In this document: positions 38,331 to 46,661 of the stretch, piece after piece
Layout of the letters: each line of letters opens with the position of its first letter
How positions within the stretch are numbered: position 1 is the stretch's first letter
Assembly (NCBI RefSeq): GCF_024137865.1
Contig: NZ_CP099960.1
Span: 1,922,001-1,986,000 of the forward strand
Length of the DNA: 64,000 nt
Direction: 5' to 3'
Source: Moraxella sp. FZFQ2102
GTDB lineage: Bacteria; Pseudomonadota; Gammaproteobacteria; Pseudomonadales; Moraxellaceae
Made by a program: the position numbers and the translations under genes
The notes under the pieces: generated by a model
Seen by the model: the letters and a program-made list of their open reading frames with translations, nothing else
What the model was told of the DNA's origin: nothing
The model's database searches: none

Positions 38331-38367
38331 AAAAATAAACCCAAGCTCATCACTTGGGTTTATTTTT
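38331..38367 (+). terminator. rep terminator
   Basis: Perfect 15-bp stem AAAAATAAACCCAAG / CTTGGGTTTATTTTT with loop CTCATCA. Confidence 0.9.
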
Positions 38368-38442
38368 ACAAATCGATTTTGCTTTTTGGTAGGGCTTGCA
38401 GGGTGCATTTGTGCACAGATATTTGATTTTAAAGTAAGTTTT

Positions 38443-39048
38443 TTACAAACCCATCACACTCTTCGGAAGCTTCTCCAGCGCATCCGCCGAAGTTTTTCGT
38501 ATCAGCTCATCATTGCCAAAAGCTGCAACCGCTTGTTTATTTATATCGCTTAAGCTGTCATAAATTTGTGGTAAGCGCAACTCAAGCCACGCAAGCGCAC
38601 AATACAGCGCGATGTCGCCTGCACTATGCTGAAACTCAAGCGGTGGTAGGGCGGATAATGCTTGCTGCAATAAGGTATTGGAACGCGTGACCAAAGGATG
38701 ATCGCCACAATCACTCTTGCCAAAATGCACGATGGTAAAACTGCGCACGCCTAGGTGTAACAGCCCCAATGCCTTACTGAGTGTAGGCAGTGTCTGAGCA
38801 TCAAACGCTTGTGGTACTAAGGCTTGTAGCACCAAAGCTGTTTCGGTGATGACTGTACCATCTGCCAGCACCAAAGCAGGCACTTGGCTTAAGGGATTGG
38901 CTTGGGTCAGCTCACTTGGTGTCTGCCACGGCAACACAAATTCAAGCTTGGCATCCACGCCGTATAGATGCGCAATGCTGATGATCATCCGTGTAAATGG
39001 CGATGTGGTGCTGACATATAAAGTGGGTTTTTGGATATTATTCATCAT
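38443..39048 (-). CDS. Glutathione S-transferase family protein
   Basis: 201-residue cytosolic GST-fold protein. The N-terminal thioredoxin-like domain reads TLYVSTTSPFTRMIISIAHLYGV, then NPLSQVPALVLADGTVITETALVLQAL, which contains the cis-Pro (VPAL) and the glutathione gamma-glutamyl site (TET, standing where many GSTs have ES). The C-terminal helical domain is degenerate. Substrate unknown. It follows the MFS gene by 38 bases on the same strand, so both may be cotranscribed. Either of two adjacent ATG codons can start it. Confidence 0.75.
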   Translation of the reverse strand: MMNNIQKPTLYVSTTSPFTRMIISIAHLYGVDAKLEFVLPWQTPSELTQANPLSQVPALVLADGTVITETALVLQALVPQAFDAQTLPTLSKALGLLHLGVRSFTIVHFGKSDCGDHPLVTRSNTLLQQALSALPPLEFQHSAGDIALYCALAWLELRLPQIYDSLSDINKQAVAAFGNDELIRKTSADALEKLPKSVMGL

Positions 39049-39086
39049 ATTTTCCTAATTTTCTATTAACTTAAAATTTATAGAAA

Positions 39087-40265
39087 TCAATCACGACCAC
39101 GCATAAAAATCAGCACAATCATCAAGGCAATGGCTTGCAGTAGCAAAATCGCCATCACTGTCCAATCCCACTGTCCGCGCGCATAAACCAAAGCACAAAT
39201 CCACGCGCCGATAAAGCCGCCGCCATAGTAGGACATATAATAAATCCCCGTGGCAAGCGATCGCCCTTGTGAGACATGGCTCGTCAGATAGGCGATGGTT
39301 GCCGACTGTGTCACGAACACGCCTGACGACATCAAAGTCAGTCCTGCGATGACGACCCACAGCGGCGTCGCCAAAGTCAGCGCAATGCCGATGGCGGATG
39401 TGACCACAGCGGCGATGATGGTCGTAGTCGTGCCAAAGCGCGCCGTGACTTTGGCTGACATCGGCGTGATGACCATGCCGATCAGATAAATACTAAAAAT
39501 ATTGGCAAGGGCTGCGGTGCTTAGCTGATATGGTGCGTTCGCTAAGTGCAGATTAACAAAGGTAAAGCAGCCTACCAAGGTAAACAGCACGCACGCGCCC
39601 AGTACGCTACTGCTGATGACATGGGGATTTTTGGTGTGGGATAATAGCGTCTCAAAAGCGTTTTTAAAGCTTTCGCTGATGATGAAATTGCGCGATTTTG
39701 GCAAAGTTTTCATCACCCACAGCGCACCAATCAGCGTACAAATCGCCATCACGCCATAGCCATAACGCCAACCGATAAAATGCTCAAGATGTCCTGCAAA
39801 AAACCGCCCGCTGAACCCGCCCAGCACCGTGCCTGACACATACAGCGCCATCATTGTCGCCAGATGCTCGCTGTATTCTTCGCTGATATAAGCGATCAGC
39901 ACCACCGTAATCCCTGGTACGCTAATCCCTTGTAAGAACCGCCACACCGTAATCTCTCTCATGCTGCTACTGATGCCGATGAGCCCTGTGGGAATGGCAA
40001 GCAAAAATAGCCCGCCGACAATGAAAGGCTTACGCCCCAAGCCATCAGACAGCATCCCCATAAATGGCGACATCACCGCGATGGCAAGTACCGTTGCGCC
40101 GACCGCCATCCCGGCTTCGATCTCATTGGCATTCAAATCATGAATCAGCACGGGCAAAATCGCTTGCACTGAATAGACTTGTAAAAAGGCAAAAAAGCCA
40201 ATCATGGCGACGGTGAATTTCTCTGCCAAAGTGGGCGCAGCTTTGTGTGGGGCGATGGTATTCAT
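39087..40265 (-). CDS. MFS transporter, YnfM-like
   Basis: Twelve-helix inner-membrane transporter (392 residues from the ATG at 40265). FAFLQVYSVQAILPVLIHDL at the N-terminus and GMLSDGLGRKPFIVGG (motif A) point to the YnfM/YbcL-like DHA1 subgroup of drug or metabolite exporters. Substrate unknown. A more upstream ATG at 40298 would add eleven residues; neither start has a clear ribosome site. The GST gene follows. Confidence 0.75.
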   Translation of the reverse strand: MNTIAPHKAAPTLAEKFTVAMIGFFAFLQVYSVQAILPVLIHDLNANEIEAGMAVGATVLAIAVMSPFMGMLSDGLGRKPFIVGGLFLLAIPTGLIGISSSMREITVWRFLQGISVPGITVVLIAYISEEYSEHLATMMALYVSGTVLGGFSGRFFAGHLEHFIGWRYGYGVMAICTLIGALWVMKTLPKSRNFIISESFKNAFETLLSHTKNPHVISSSVLGACVLFTLVGCFTFVNLHLANAPYQLSTAALANIFSIYLIGMVITPMSAKVTARFGTTTTIIAAVVTSAIGIALTLATPLWVVIAGLTLMSSGVFVTQSATIAYLTSHVSQGRSLATGIYYMSYYGGGFIGAWICALVYARGQWDWTVMAILLLQAIALMIVLIFMRGRD

Positions 40266-40667
40266 GATTGATATAAAATTTACAAAAATCTTAGGCATTG
40301 TAACACAGTTTGGTATGGTTGCAATGATATATCAGTTATAAAAATGGGTTTATAGATTTCGATGATGAATTGGGCAGGATTGATGGGAAAATTTTTAAAA
40401 CAAATTGAAATCATTTAAAATGAATATATTTTTAATAAATTTTAATAAAATTCTATAATATTAATCAGATTTATGCATCTTGATAAAGATGTTTTGTAAA
40501 AATAATATAAATTTATTTAAAAATATCCACCCAAAATCCTTAAGCAAAAACCGCCAAAACTCCCCAAAAATCTGCTAAAATAATGCGATTTGTAGAATAA
40601 TTATCATTCATTCATTATCATTAAACTTTATCATTAAATTTCGCATTCATATTTTGGAATTACGACC
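40266..40667. other. Intergenic region between divergent MFS gene and ubiH
   Basis: About 400 bases, very AT-rich in the middle (40380-40520). No gene or RNA recognised. A run of ATTATC/ATCATT hexamers at 40593-40632 resembles a degenerate Fur site and lies 40-70 bases before ubiH. Promoters for both genes must be here. Confidence 0.5.
40593..40611. promoter_or_regulatory. Degenerate Fur-box-like site upstream of ubiH
   Basis: On the minus strand 13 of 19 bases match the Fur consensus GATAATGATAATCATTATC, and further GATAAT/TGATAA hexamers follow up to 40632. AT-rich sequence makes chance matches easy, so this is tentative. Confidence 0.25.
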
Positions 40668-41951
40668 ATGACCACCGACACACAGCATAATAAGACCACA
40701 AGCACGCATCAGCCCATCATCATTGTCGGTGGTGGCAATGTCGGTTTGTCATTTGCGCTTTTATTGGCACATCATCAGATTGACTGCGTGCTGCTTGAGC
40801 ATTTTCGCTATCCGACCATAGAAGTCGATGATGATCGTGAGCGTACGCAGTATTTGGACAGCCGCAATACCGCTTTGTCGCGCCGCACGGTGCAAATTTA
40901 TCAAGAGATTGGCTTGTGGGATCGCTTACAAAGCTATGCCTGCCGTATCGATCGCGTGCTGATCAGTGAAGTGGGCAGTTTTGGCAAGGCAAGCCTAGAA
41001 AAAGACGCTGAAGGCGTGGAAAGCTTTGGGCAGGTGATGGAGAACGCCCATCTTGGCAGACAACTATTGCTTGCTGTCAAGGACAGTCCATACATCACGC
41101 TGTATGATGGCGCAAGTGTGACGGACATTGCCCAAGATGAGCAGTCGGCAAGCGTGACGGTGCAGTTTGACACAGGTGAAAGCCGTGTTTTGATATCGAC
41201 ACTTGTGGTGGCGTGCGACGGTCAGCATTCTAGCGTGCGTAAGCTGCTTGGTATCGATGTCGATACGCATGACTATGGTCAAGTGGGCATCGTTGGCGTG
41301 GTGCAGACCGATGAGCCGCATCGACACAGTGCGATTGAGCGATTCAGCACGGCAGGGCCATTGGCGGTGCTGCCACTGACTGATGGCAGGGGTGATGGCG
41401 GTACGGACAGCACCCAAGGCTATCGCCGCTCTGTGGTATTTATCTGTAAAAAAGGCGAAGAAAATCAATATCTTAATAATGATGACAAATATCTACAAAC
41501 CCTGCAGCAAGTCTTTGGCACGGCAGCAGGGCGATTTGTCGCTACAGGCAAACGCGGTGCATATCCGCTGACTAAGGTGCTGGCGCATCGTCAGGTCTCA
41601 GGGCGATTTGTCATCATGGGTAATGCTGCGCACACCTTGCATCCTGTGGCGGGACAAGGGTTTAATCTGTGTCTGCGCGATGCTTATGCGATGGCAAATC
41701 TGCTTGCCAAAGCGCGAGCCGATGATGGTGATGCGGTGGATTTTGGGCGTTATGATCGCTTGGCAGCGTACGAACAATCACGCCTAAAAGACCAAAAACG
41801 CGTGATCAAATTCTGCGATACCGTCGTCGGTAGCTTCTGCCACCCCAATCCTGTGATGAAATTTGCGCGTAATGTTGGTCTTGTGTGTTTTGATAAAATC
41901 CCTGGGATTAAGCCATTGGTAGCGACTTATGCGATGGGTTTAAAATCATAA
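40668..41951 (+). CDS. ubiH: 2-octaprenyl-6-methoxyphenol hydroxylase (FAD monooxygenase)
   Basis: Flavoprotein hydroxylase of ubiquinone synthesis. The Rossmann loop is IIVGGGNVGLSFALLL near residue 18; CDGQHSSVRKLLGI is the DG motif, and MGNAAHTLHPVAGQGFNLCLRD is the second FAD motif typical of UbiH/UbiF/VisC. The 427 residues are longer than E. coli UbiH (392) through a hydrophilic N-terminus and an Asp-rich loop near residue 250. UbiF- or UbiI-type function cannot be excluded within this family. No other ubi gene adjoins; an LrgA-like gene follows after 72 bases. Confidence 0.8.
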   Translation: MTTDTQHNKTTSTHQPIIIVGGGNVGLSFALLLAHHQIDCVLLEHFRYPTIEVDDDRERTQYLDSRNTALSRRTVQIYQEIGLWDRLQSYACRIDRVLISEVGSFGKASLEKDAEGVESFGQVMENAHLGRQLLLAVKDSPYITLYDGASVTDIAQDEQSASVTVQFDTGESRVLISTLVVACDGQHSSVRKLLGIDVDTHDYGQVGIVGVVQTDEPHRHSAIERFSTAGPLAVLPLTDGRGDGGTDSTQGYRRSVVFICKKGEENQYLNNDDKYLQTLQQVFGTAAGRFVATGKRGAYPLTKVLAHRQVSGRFVIMGNAAHTLHPVAGQGFNLCLRDAYAMANLLAKARADDGDAVDFGRYDRLAAYEQSRLKDQKRVIKFCDTVVGSFCHPNPVMKFARNVGLVCFDKIPGIKPLVATYAMGLKS

Positions 41952-42023
41952 ATTGGCATTGAGCGGTTTGTATAATTATTTTAATAAAATTATTAGCATA
42001 ATGAAAAATAACAAGGATAACGA

Positions 42024-42401
42024 ATGATATTAAAGGCATTTTTGGTGATTTTTGGCTGTTTGTTCATTGGCCAAGTGGTGATTGCACTGACTGATTTGCC
42101 ATTACCGCCAAGTATCATTGGGCTTGTGGTGTTGTTTATCGCGCTACAAACGGGCGTGGTGCAATTGGCAACGGTCGAAAAGCTTGCCAAAGTGCTGATG
42201 GATTATTTAGTTTTACTTGTTATTCCTGCTTGTATTTCGATCATGCAGTATCTTGACATCATCCGTGATGACTTGTGGGTGCTAATTGTCGCGGTCTCAT
42301 TGAGCACTGTATTGGTGCTGATCAGCACGGCAGGGTCTTATACTTGGCTGCGAAAACTACAAAAGTCGCACCAGCAAAAACGCACTAAGGCAGGTGCGTG
42401 A
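42024..42401 (+). CDS. lrgA: CidA/LrgA-family membrane protein
   Basis: 125-residue holin-like membrane protein with four hydrophobic segments. The block LPLPPSIIGLVVLFIALQTGVV and the later LLVIPACISIMQYL identify the CidA/LrgA family. In Staphylococcus these act in murein hydrolase export and cell lysis; in other organisms LrgA/LrgB homologues move pyruvate or glycolate. Its TGA overlaps the start of the partner gene, so the two are coupled. The start follows AACAAGGATAACGA. Confidence 0.85.
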   Translation: MILKAFLVIFGCLFIGQVVIALTDLPLPPSIIGLVVLFIALQTGVVQLATVEKLAKVLMDYLVLLVIPACISIMQYLDIIRDDLWVLIVAVSLSTVLVLISTAGSYTWLRKLQKSHQQKRTKAGA

Positions 42402-43126
42402 TGGCGATGGTCGATCAGTATCTTGCTCTAAGTCATGAGCTGCTGCGCAGTCCGTTTTTGTTATTGATGCTGCTGATTGGCGTGTTTGAATTGTCAGTAT
42501 GGCTGCGCAATCGCACTGGTCAGCCACTGATTAATCCGACGCTGGTCACGACAGTGGTGGTAATCGGTGTGCTGATGCTGTTTGATATTGACTGGGCGAG
42601 TTTTGAAAAAGCAAGCAACTACATCACTTTTTGGCTACAGCCTGTGGTGGTTTGCCTTGCTGTGCCTTTATATATCCAATGGCAAAAAATCAAAGCGCAG
42701 TGGCTGCCTGTCATCGTCTCGCAGATCATTGGCAGTGCGGTGGGGATTGTCACAGGAGTGGGCTTGGTGCGTGTGCTTGGCGGTAGTGATCAGAGCGCGG
42801 TTGCGACAGCTGCCAAATCGGTCACCATGCCGATTGCTATCGAAGTGACGACGGTGCTTGGCGGTGTGGTTGGCATTGCGGCAGCGACGGTCTTGATCGC
42901 AGGCGTGGTCGGGCAGGTGATGGGCGTGTGGATTTTGCACCGCTTTGGGCTTAAGCTGCCCATGGGAATGGGGCTGTCATTGGGCAGTGCATCACACGCT
43001 TTAGGCACGGTGCGATCGATGCAGCTGGGTGCTCGCTATGTGGCGTATGCAACCTTGGGGCTGATTTTAAATGGCGTACTGACGGCGTTTTTGGCACCTG
43101 TGCTGGTGCCGCGGCTTATTCCTTAG
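42401..43126 (+). CDS. lrgB: CidB/LrgB-family membrane protein
   Basis: Partner of the preceding LrgA-like protein, 241 residues with about seven membrane segments. The signature GLSLGSASHALGTVRSMQLG (around residues 190-210) and KSVTMPIAIEV are conserved in LrgB/CidB and in the plant plastidic glycolate/glycerate transporter PLGG1. The pair may therefore be a small-organic-acid transporter. The ATG at 42401 shares its A with the lrgA stop. Confidence 0.87.
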   Translation: MAMVDQYLALSHELLRSPFLLLMLLIGVFELSVWLRNRTGQPLINPTLVTTVVVIGVLMLFDIDWASFEKASNYITFWLQPVVVCLAVPLYIQWQKIKAQWLPVIVSQIIGSAVGIVTGVGLVRVLGGSDQSAVATAAKSVTMPIAIEVTTVLGGVVGIAAATVLIAGVVGQVMGVWILHRFGLKLPMGMGLSLGSASHALGTVRSMQLGARYVAYATLGLILNGVLTAFLAPVLVPRLIP

Positions 43127-43180
43127 GATAATCAATTAAACTTATCGTTCAAATTAGTGAGCATTAAGGCAATTAAAAAC

Positions 43181-43879
43181 ATGAAAACGCTTGGCATCAT
43201 TGGCGGTATGTCGCCAGCATCGACAGTGCTTTATTATCAAACTATCAATCAGCTTGTCAATCAGGCCTGTGGTGGCAATACATCAGCACCGCTATTGATA
43301 GACAGTGTGAATTTTGAAGTCATTGCACAGCGGCAACGACAGGGCGACTGGCAAGGCATGGGGCAGATATTGGCAAATAGTGCCAAAAAGCTATGTGATG
43401 CCGGAGCGGATGGGATTTTGCTTGCGACCAACACCATGCACAAGGTGGCAGGTGACATCATCTCGGTGATTGATGTGCCTTTTATTCATATCATTGATGC
43501 GACCGCAGATGCCATCCATCAGCAGGGCATCAGTCAGGTGGCACTGCTTGGCACGGCATTTACCATGAGTGAGCCATTTTATCGGGATAAGATGGCAAAG
43601 CAGGGCATTGACTGCCTTGTTCCAACAGAACAGGAACAGGTGCTGATTCATCAGATTATCTTTGATGAGCTGACACTGGGTGTAGTGAATGAGTCCTCCA
43701 AGCAAGCCTATCTACATATCATTGAGCGCCTCATCCAAGCAGGTGCCAAAGGGGTCGTGCTGGGCTGTACAGAAATCGGGCTACTGATTTCCCAAGCGGA
43801 TGTCTGTGTACCTGTGTTTGATACAGCCAATATTCATGCGATGGCGGCGGCGAAGTTTATTTTAGATGACAAAAATTAA
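43181..43879 (+). CDS. Aspartate/glutamate racemase family protein (YgeA-like)
   Basis: 232-residue racemase of the Asp/Glu/hydantoin family. IIGGMSPASTVLYY starts the protein. The first catalytic position is threonine (T83 in LATNTMHK) and the second is C196 in LGCTEIGLL. This Thr/Cys pair is what has been described for E. coli YgeA, an atypical L-Asp/Glu-specific (also homoserine) racemase of about the same length (230), so the protein is probably active rather than dead. The ATG at 43181 is preferred to a GTG at 43157. It lies 54 bases after lrgB and 24 before the Na/Pi transporter. Confidence 0.85.
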   Translation: MKTLGIIGGMSPASTVLYYQTINQLVNQACGGNTSAPLLIDSVNFEVIAQRQRQGDWQGMGQILANSAKKLCDAGADGILLATNTMHKVAGDIISVIDVPFIHIIDATADAIHQQGISQVALLGTAFTMSEPFYRDKMAKQGIDCLVPTEQEQVLIHQIIFDELTLGVVNESSKQAYLHIIERLIQAGAKGVVLGCTEIGLLISQADVCVPVFDTANIHAMAAAKFILDDKN

Positions 43880-43903
43880 GACTAGCAATTAAAAAGGGTT
43901 AGC

Positions 43904-45496
43904 GTGCAACAGATTATCATTCAGTTGGCAGGTGGCATCGGTATGTTCCTGCTTGGCATGAGCCTGATGACCGACAGCCTAAAGGCGATGGCGGGCGAAA
44001 GCTTGCGGCAGTGGCTTGGGCGATTTACAGGTTCGCCATTTAAGGCGATGATGTCAGGCATCGGCTTTACGCTGGTTGTGCAGTCATCGACGGCGACGAC
44101 GCTTGCGACCATTGGCTTTGTCAGTGCAGGGGTACTAAGCTTCACCCAAGCCATCGGCGTGATCATCGGCGCTAATATCGGCACGACTAGCACAGGCTGG
44201 ATGGTGGCGCTGCTTGGGCTGAAATTCTCAGTATCGATGGTTGCCTTGCCGATGGTCGGTGTCGGCGCGATGATGAAATTGCTTGGCAAAAATACTGTCG
44301 CGCTGCTAGGGCTTGCTTTGGCAGGTTTTGGCTTGTTGTTTATCGGCATTGATTTTCTACAAAGTGCGATGGCAGGCTTTGCTGAGCAAGTGGATTTGGC
44401 GCGTTGGTCGAATGATGATGTCTTGACGCGGCTGATTTTGGTGCTGATTGGCATTGTGATGACCATTTTGCTGCAGTCATCGAGTGCGGCGATTACCGCG
44501 ACTTTGGCGGCATTGGCAGGCGGGGCGATTGATATGCCACAAGCCTTGACACTGGTCATTGGGCAAAATATCGGCACGGTGGCAACTGCGATACTTGCTG
44601 CCATCGGCGCAACGGTGAGCGCGAAGCGTACCGCGGCGGTGCATGTGGTGTTCAATGTCGTGACGGCGGTGGTGGCGTTTTTTGTGCTGATGCCGCTGCT
44701 GTTGTGGCAAGTGCGTACAGGGTGGTTACAAGATTGGGACAATGTCTTGGTGATTGCCTTATTTCACACAGCGTTTAGTATCATGGGTGCGATGATTTTT
44801 ATGCCGTTTACGCGTCAGTTTCAATGGGTGCTTGAGCGCATGATTCCTGAGCGCATAGATGGCGCACACACGCATTATCTGGACGAAAGCTTGTTTTCTG
44901 TACCAGCAGTCGCCATCAGCGCTGCCAAATCTGCACTGAATCAAACTGTTGCAGCAACACTCAGCCAACTGGTGAAAGCTTGCCGCGGCGAGATGTCGGG
45001 TACTGCTATTGATGTCGCGCAGCTGGATGATTGTTTACAAAAAGTGGATGAATATCTGAATAAAATGCCTGTGTCGCAGTCGCAAGCCGATCAAGAAAAA
45101 CTCATGCGCTTATTACAGCTCATCGTCTATATCCGTGTGATTCGTGAAGATCTGATACACGCTGAATTCATTGATGTTTTGCATGGTTATGCCGATGCAT
45201 CATTGATGCGTGAAGTGACGGCGAAGTTTGAGCAGTTGGCAGAATATTTGGCACAAGAGCATGAATATCTGCCGAGTGAATTTGTGGCAAGTTTTGTACA
45301 GTTTGGCGACTCGATGAAAGCACAAAAAACCGATGTACGCCTTGCGATCATTGAGTATTCAGCACATACACAGACACACGCGGCAGATGCACTCAATCTG
45401 ATTGTGGCACGCCGCTGGTTGGACCGCTTGGTTAAGCATACAGCCAAAATGCTTTTGGTGCTTGAATCTCCAAAGGTAAAACATGAGATGATTTAA
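43904..45496 (+). CDS. Na+/phosphate cotransporter family protein with PhoU-like tail
   Basis: 530-residue inner-membrane protein of the NptA/YjbB family. Two inverted Na/Pi-cotransporter repeats are visible: VVQSSTATTLATIGFVSAG with GANIGTTSTG, and LLQSSSAAITATLAALAGG with GQNIGTVATA (the QSS motifs). The soluble C-terminal part from about residue 340 is helical and PhoU-like. It may import or export phosphate. The start codon is GTG with AAAGGG upstream. Last gene of the lrgA-lrgB-racemase run. Confidence 0.85.
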   Translation: MQQIIIQLAGGIGMFLLGMSLMTDSLKAMAGESLRQWLGRFTGSPFKAMMSGIGFTLVVQSSTATTLATIGFVSAGVLSFTQAIGVIIGANIGTTSTGWMVALLGLKFSVSMVALPMVGVGAMMKLLGKNTVALLGLALAGFGLLFIGIDFLQSAMAGFAEQVDLARWSNDDVLTRLILVLIGIVMTILLQSSSAAITATLAALAGGAIDMPQALTLVIGQNIGTVATAILAAIGATVSAKRTAAVHVVFNVVTAVVAFFVLMPLLLWQVRTGWLQDWDNVLVIALFHTAFSIMGAMIFMPFTRQFQWVLERMIPERIDGAHTHYLDESLFSVPAVAISAAKSALNQTVAATLSQLVKACRGEMSGTAIDVAQLDDCLQKVDEYLNKMPVSQSQADQEKLMRLLQLIVYIRVIREDLIHAEFIDVLHGYADASLMREVTAKFEQLAEYLAQEHEYLPSEFVASFVQFGDSMKAQKTDVRLAIIEYSAHTQTHAADALNLIVARRWLDRLVKHTAKMLLVLESPKVKHEMI

Positions 45497-45522
45497 TTAA
45501 ATAATATACTTGATACCATCTG

Positions 45523-45567
45523 AATAAAAAACAGCAATGACCATCATTCATCATTGCTGTTTTTATT
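45523..45567. terminator. Bidirectional terminator
   Basis: Long stem AATAAAAAACAGCAATGA / TCATTGCTGTTTTTATT (45523-45540 and 45551-45567, one bulge) between the Na/Pi cotransporter gene and the convergent terD-like gene. Confidence 0.85.
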
Positions 45568-45624
45568 ATTTAATTTTAAAATTTCAATGTTTAAAAATTA
45601 ATAATAATGTCAAATTATTAAACA

Positions 45625-46332
45625 TTATGAACTGACATCTGCTGCCCAACGCTGCTGATGGCTTTTTAGCCAATCTTTAACCACAGTAGCTAAATTGCCA
45701 CTATTTTTGGATTGATAGCCATCAAGTGCAGCCAATGGCGCAGACAGGCGAAAATCACCACCATCACGCGTCAGCTGCCATGCGATGATGGCGCATGTTT
45801 TTTTGTCCAGTTGTGATAATTCGATGCGATGGGCGATGTTGTATTCATTGTCGCGAAAAGTGGCAATGCCTTTATTAGCAAGGCGTAGCGGCTGATTGTG
45901 ATAACTTGCCATGACAAATACAAGCTGATGGCACTGCTCATCAAGCTCATTAGGACGAATCCAAATCTCTTCTTGACTGATCAGACTGTCTTCAAAGCAC
46001 TGCGCACCGATCAGGGCATCACCTTTATGGCGAATCGACGCGCTATCATTACGCAGATTACCATACCAAATCTGCTCTAGCAGCTGATGCTGACGGTCAA
46101 ACACCAAGCAGTACAGATCAATATCCATCGACACAGGCGCGCTACTACCAAGTGGTAATTTACCAAGCAGCGCATCCAAACCGCGCTTAGGCACTAAAGT
46201 CTCATCATAATCGACACACGCGTGCAGGCTGCTGCCTGTCAAGCCTAAGTGATTGAGCTTTTGATCTTCAAAAAACTCAATCAATGGCGCGCTTGGTGCT
46301 AGGGTTGTGCTCGTCTGAGTAGAATCGGTCAT
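45625..46332 (-). CDS. TerD-family tellurite-resistance-like protein
   Basis: 235-residue TerD-domain protein: DIDLYCLVFDRQHQLLEQIWYGNLRNDSASIRHKGDAL is the calcium-binding hallmark (acidic cluster plus GD). E-I-W-I-R-P-NELDEQCHQLVFVMASY continues the fold. TerD proteins occur in ter clusters for tellurite, phage and colicin resistance and general stress. Here it stands alone: no terA, terB, terC, terE or terZ partner is in the window. Function is therefore unknown. Confidence 0.75.
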   Translation of the reverse strand: MTDSTQTSTTLAPSAPLIEFFEDQKLNHLGLTGSSLHACVDYDETLVPKRGLDALLGKLPLGSSAPVSMDIDLYCLVFDRQHQLLEQIWYGNLRNDSASIRHKGDALIGAQCFEDSLISQEEIWIRPNELDEQCHQLVFVMASYHNQPLRLANKGIATFRDNEYNIAHRIELSQLDKKTCAIIAWQLTRDGGDFRLSAPLAALDGYQSKNSGNLATVVKDWLKSHQQRWAADVSS

Positions 46333-46552
46333 GGTAAATGCTTAAGTCATCAGAATATAAAAAGCCTATTCTAGCAAACTTATGTATAAATTCCTACCCT
46401 AATCGCAACTGTGTAATGAGTGAACGAGTGTATTTGCAATTGTACGACATTCATTAACAAAAACACACATTTACTCGTATAATCAATACAAAGTCGCGGT
46501 GCTATTCGGTGGTGATTTTGGGGTGAAAATGCTAAAATAACTACGGTAAAAA
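46333..46552. other. Intergenic region between terD-like gene and META lipoprotein gene
   Basis: About 220 bases (329 to the next gene, including the Fur-like box). AT-rich; holds divergent promoters. The -10-like TAAAAT at 46533-46538 faces right. No gene or RNA recognised. Confidence 0.45.
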
Positions 46553-46571
46553 TTTGATGATTATCATTATC
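46553..46571. promoter_or_regulatory. Fur-box-like operator
   Basis: 15 of 19 bases match the Fur consensus GATAATGATAATCATTATC; the right 9 bases (ATCATTATC) are perfect. It lies 91 bases upstream of the META/DUF4377 lipoprotein gene, just downstream of a TAAAAT hexamer, a good position for repression. Confidence 0.55.
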
Positions 46572-46661
46572 CATCATCAAGATTTGTCAATCCTAAACCC
46601 ACTAAATATTTATAGTATTTGAAAAGATATTTTAAAAATTTCATAAAATAATGGTACTACT

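Noticed and set aside
43921..44742. 273-codon minus-strand frame opposite the Na/Pi cotransporter
   Set aside because: Shadow of a QSS-motif transporter; no ribosome site and no recognisable domain.
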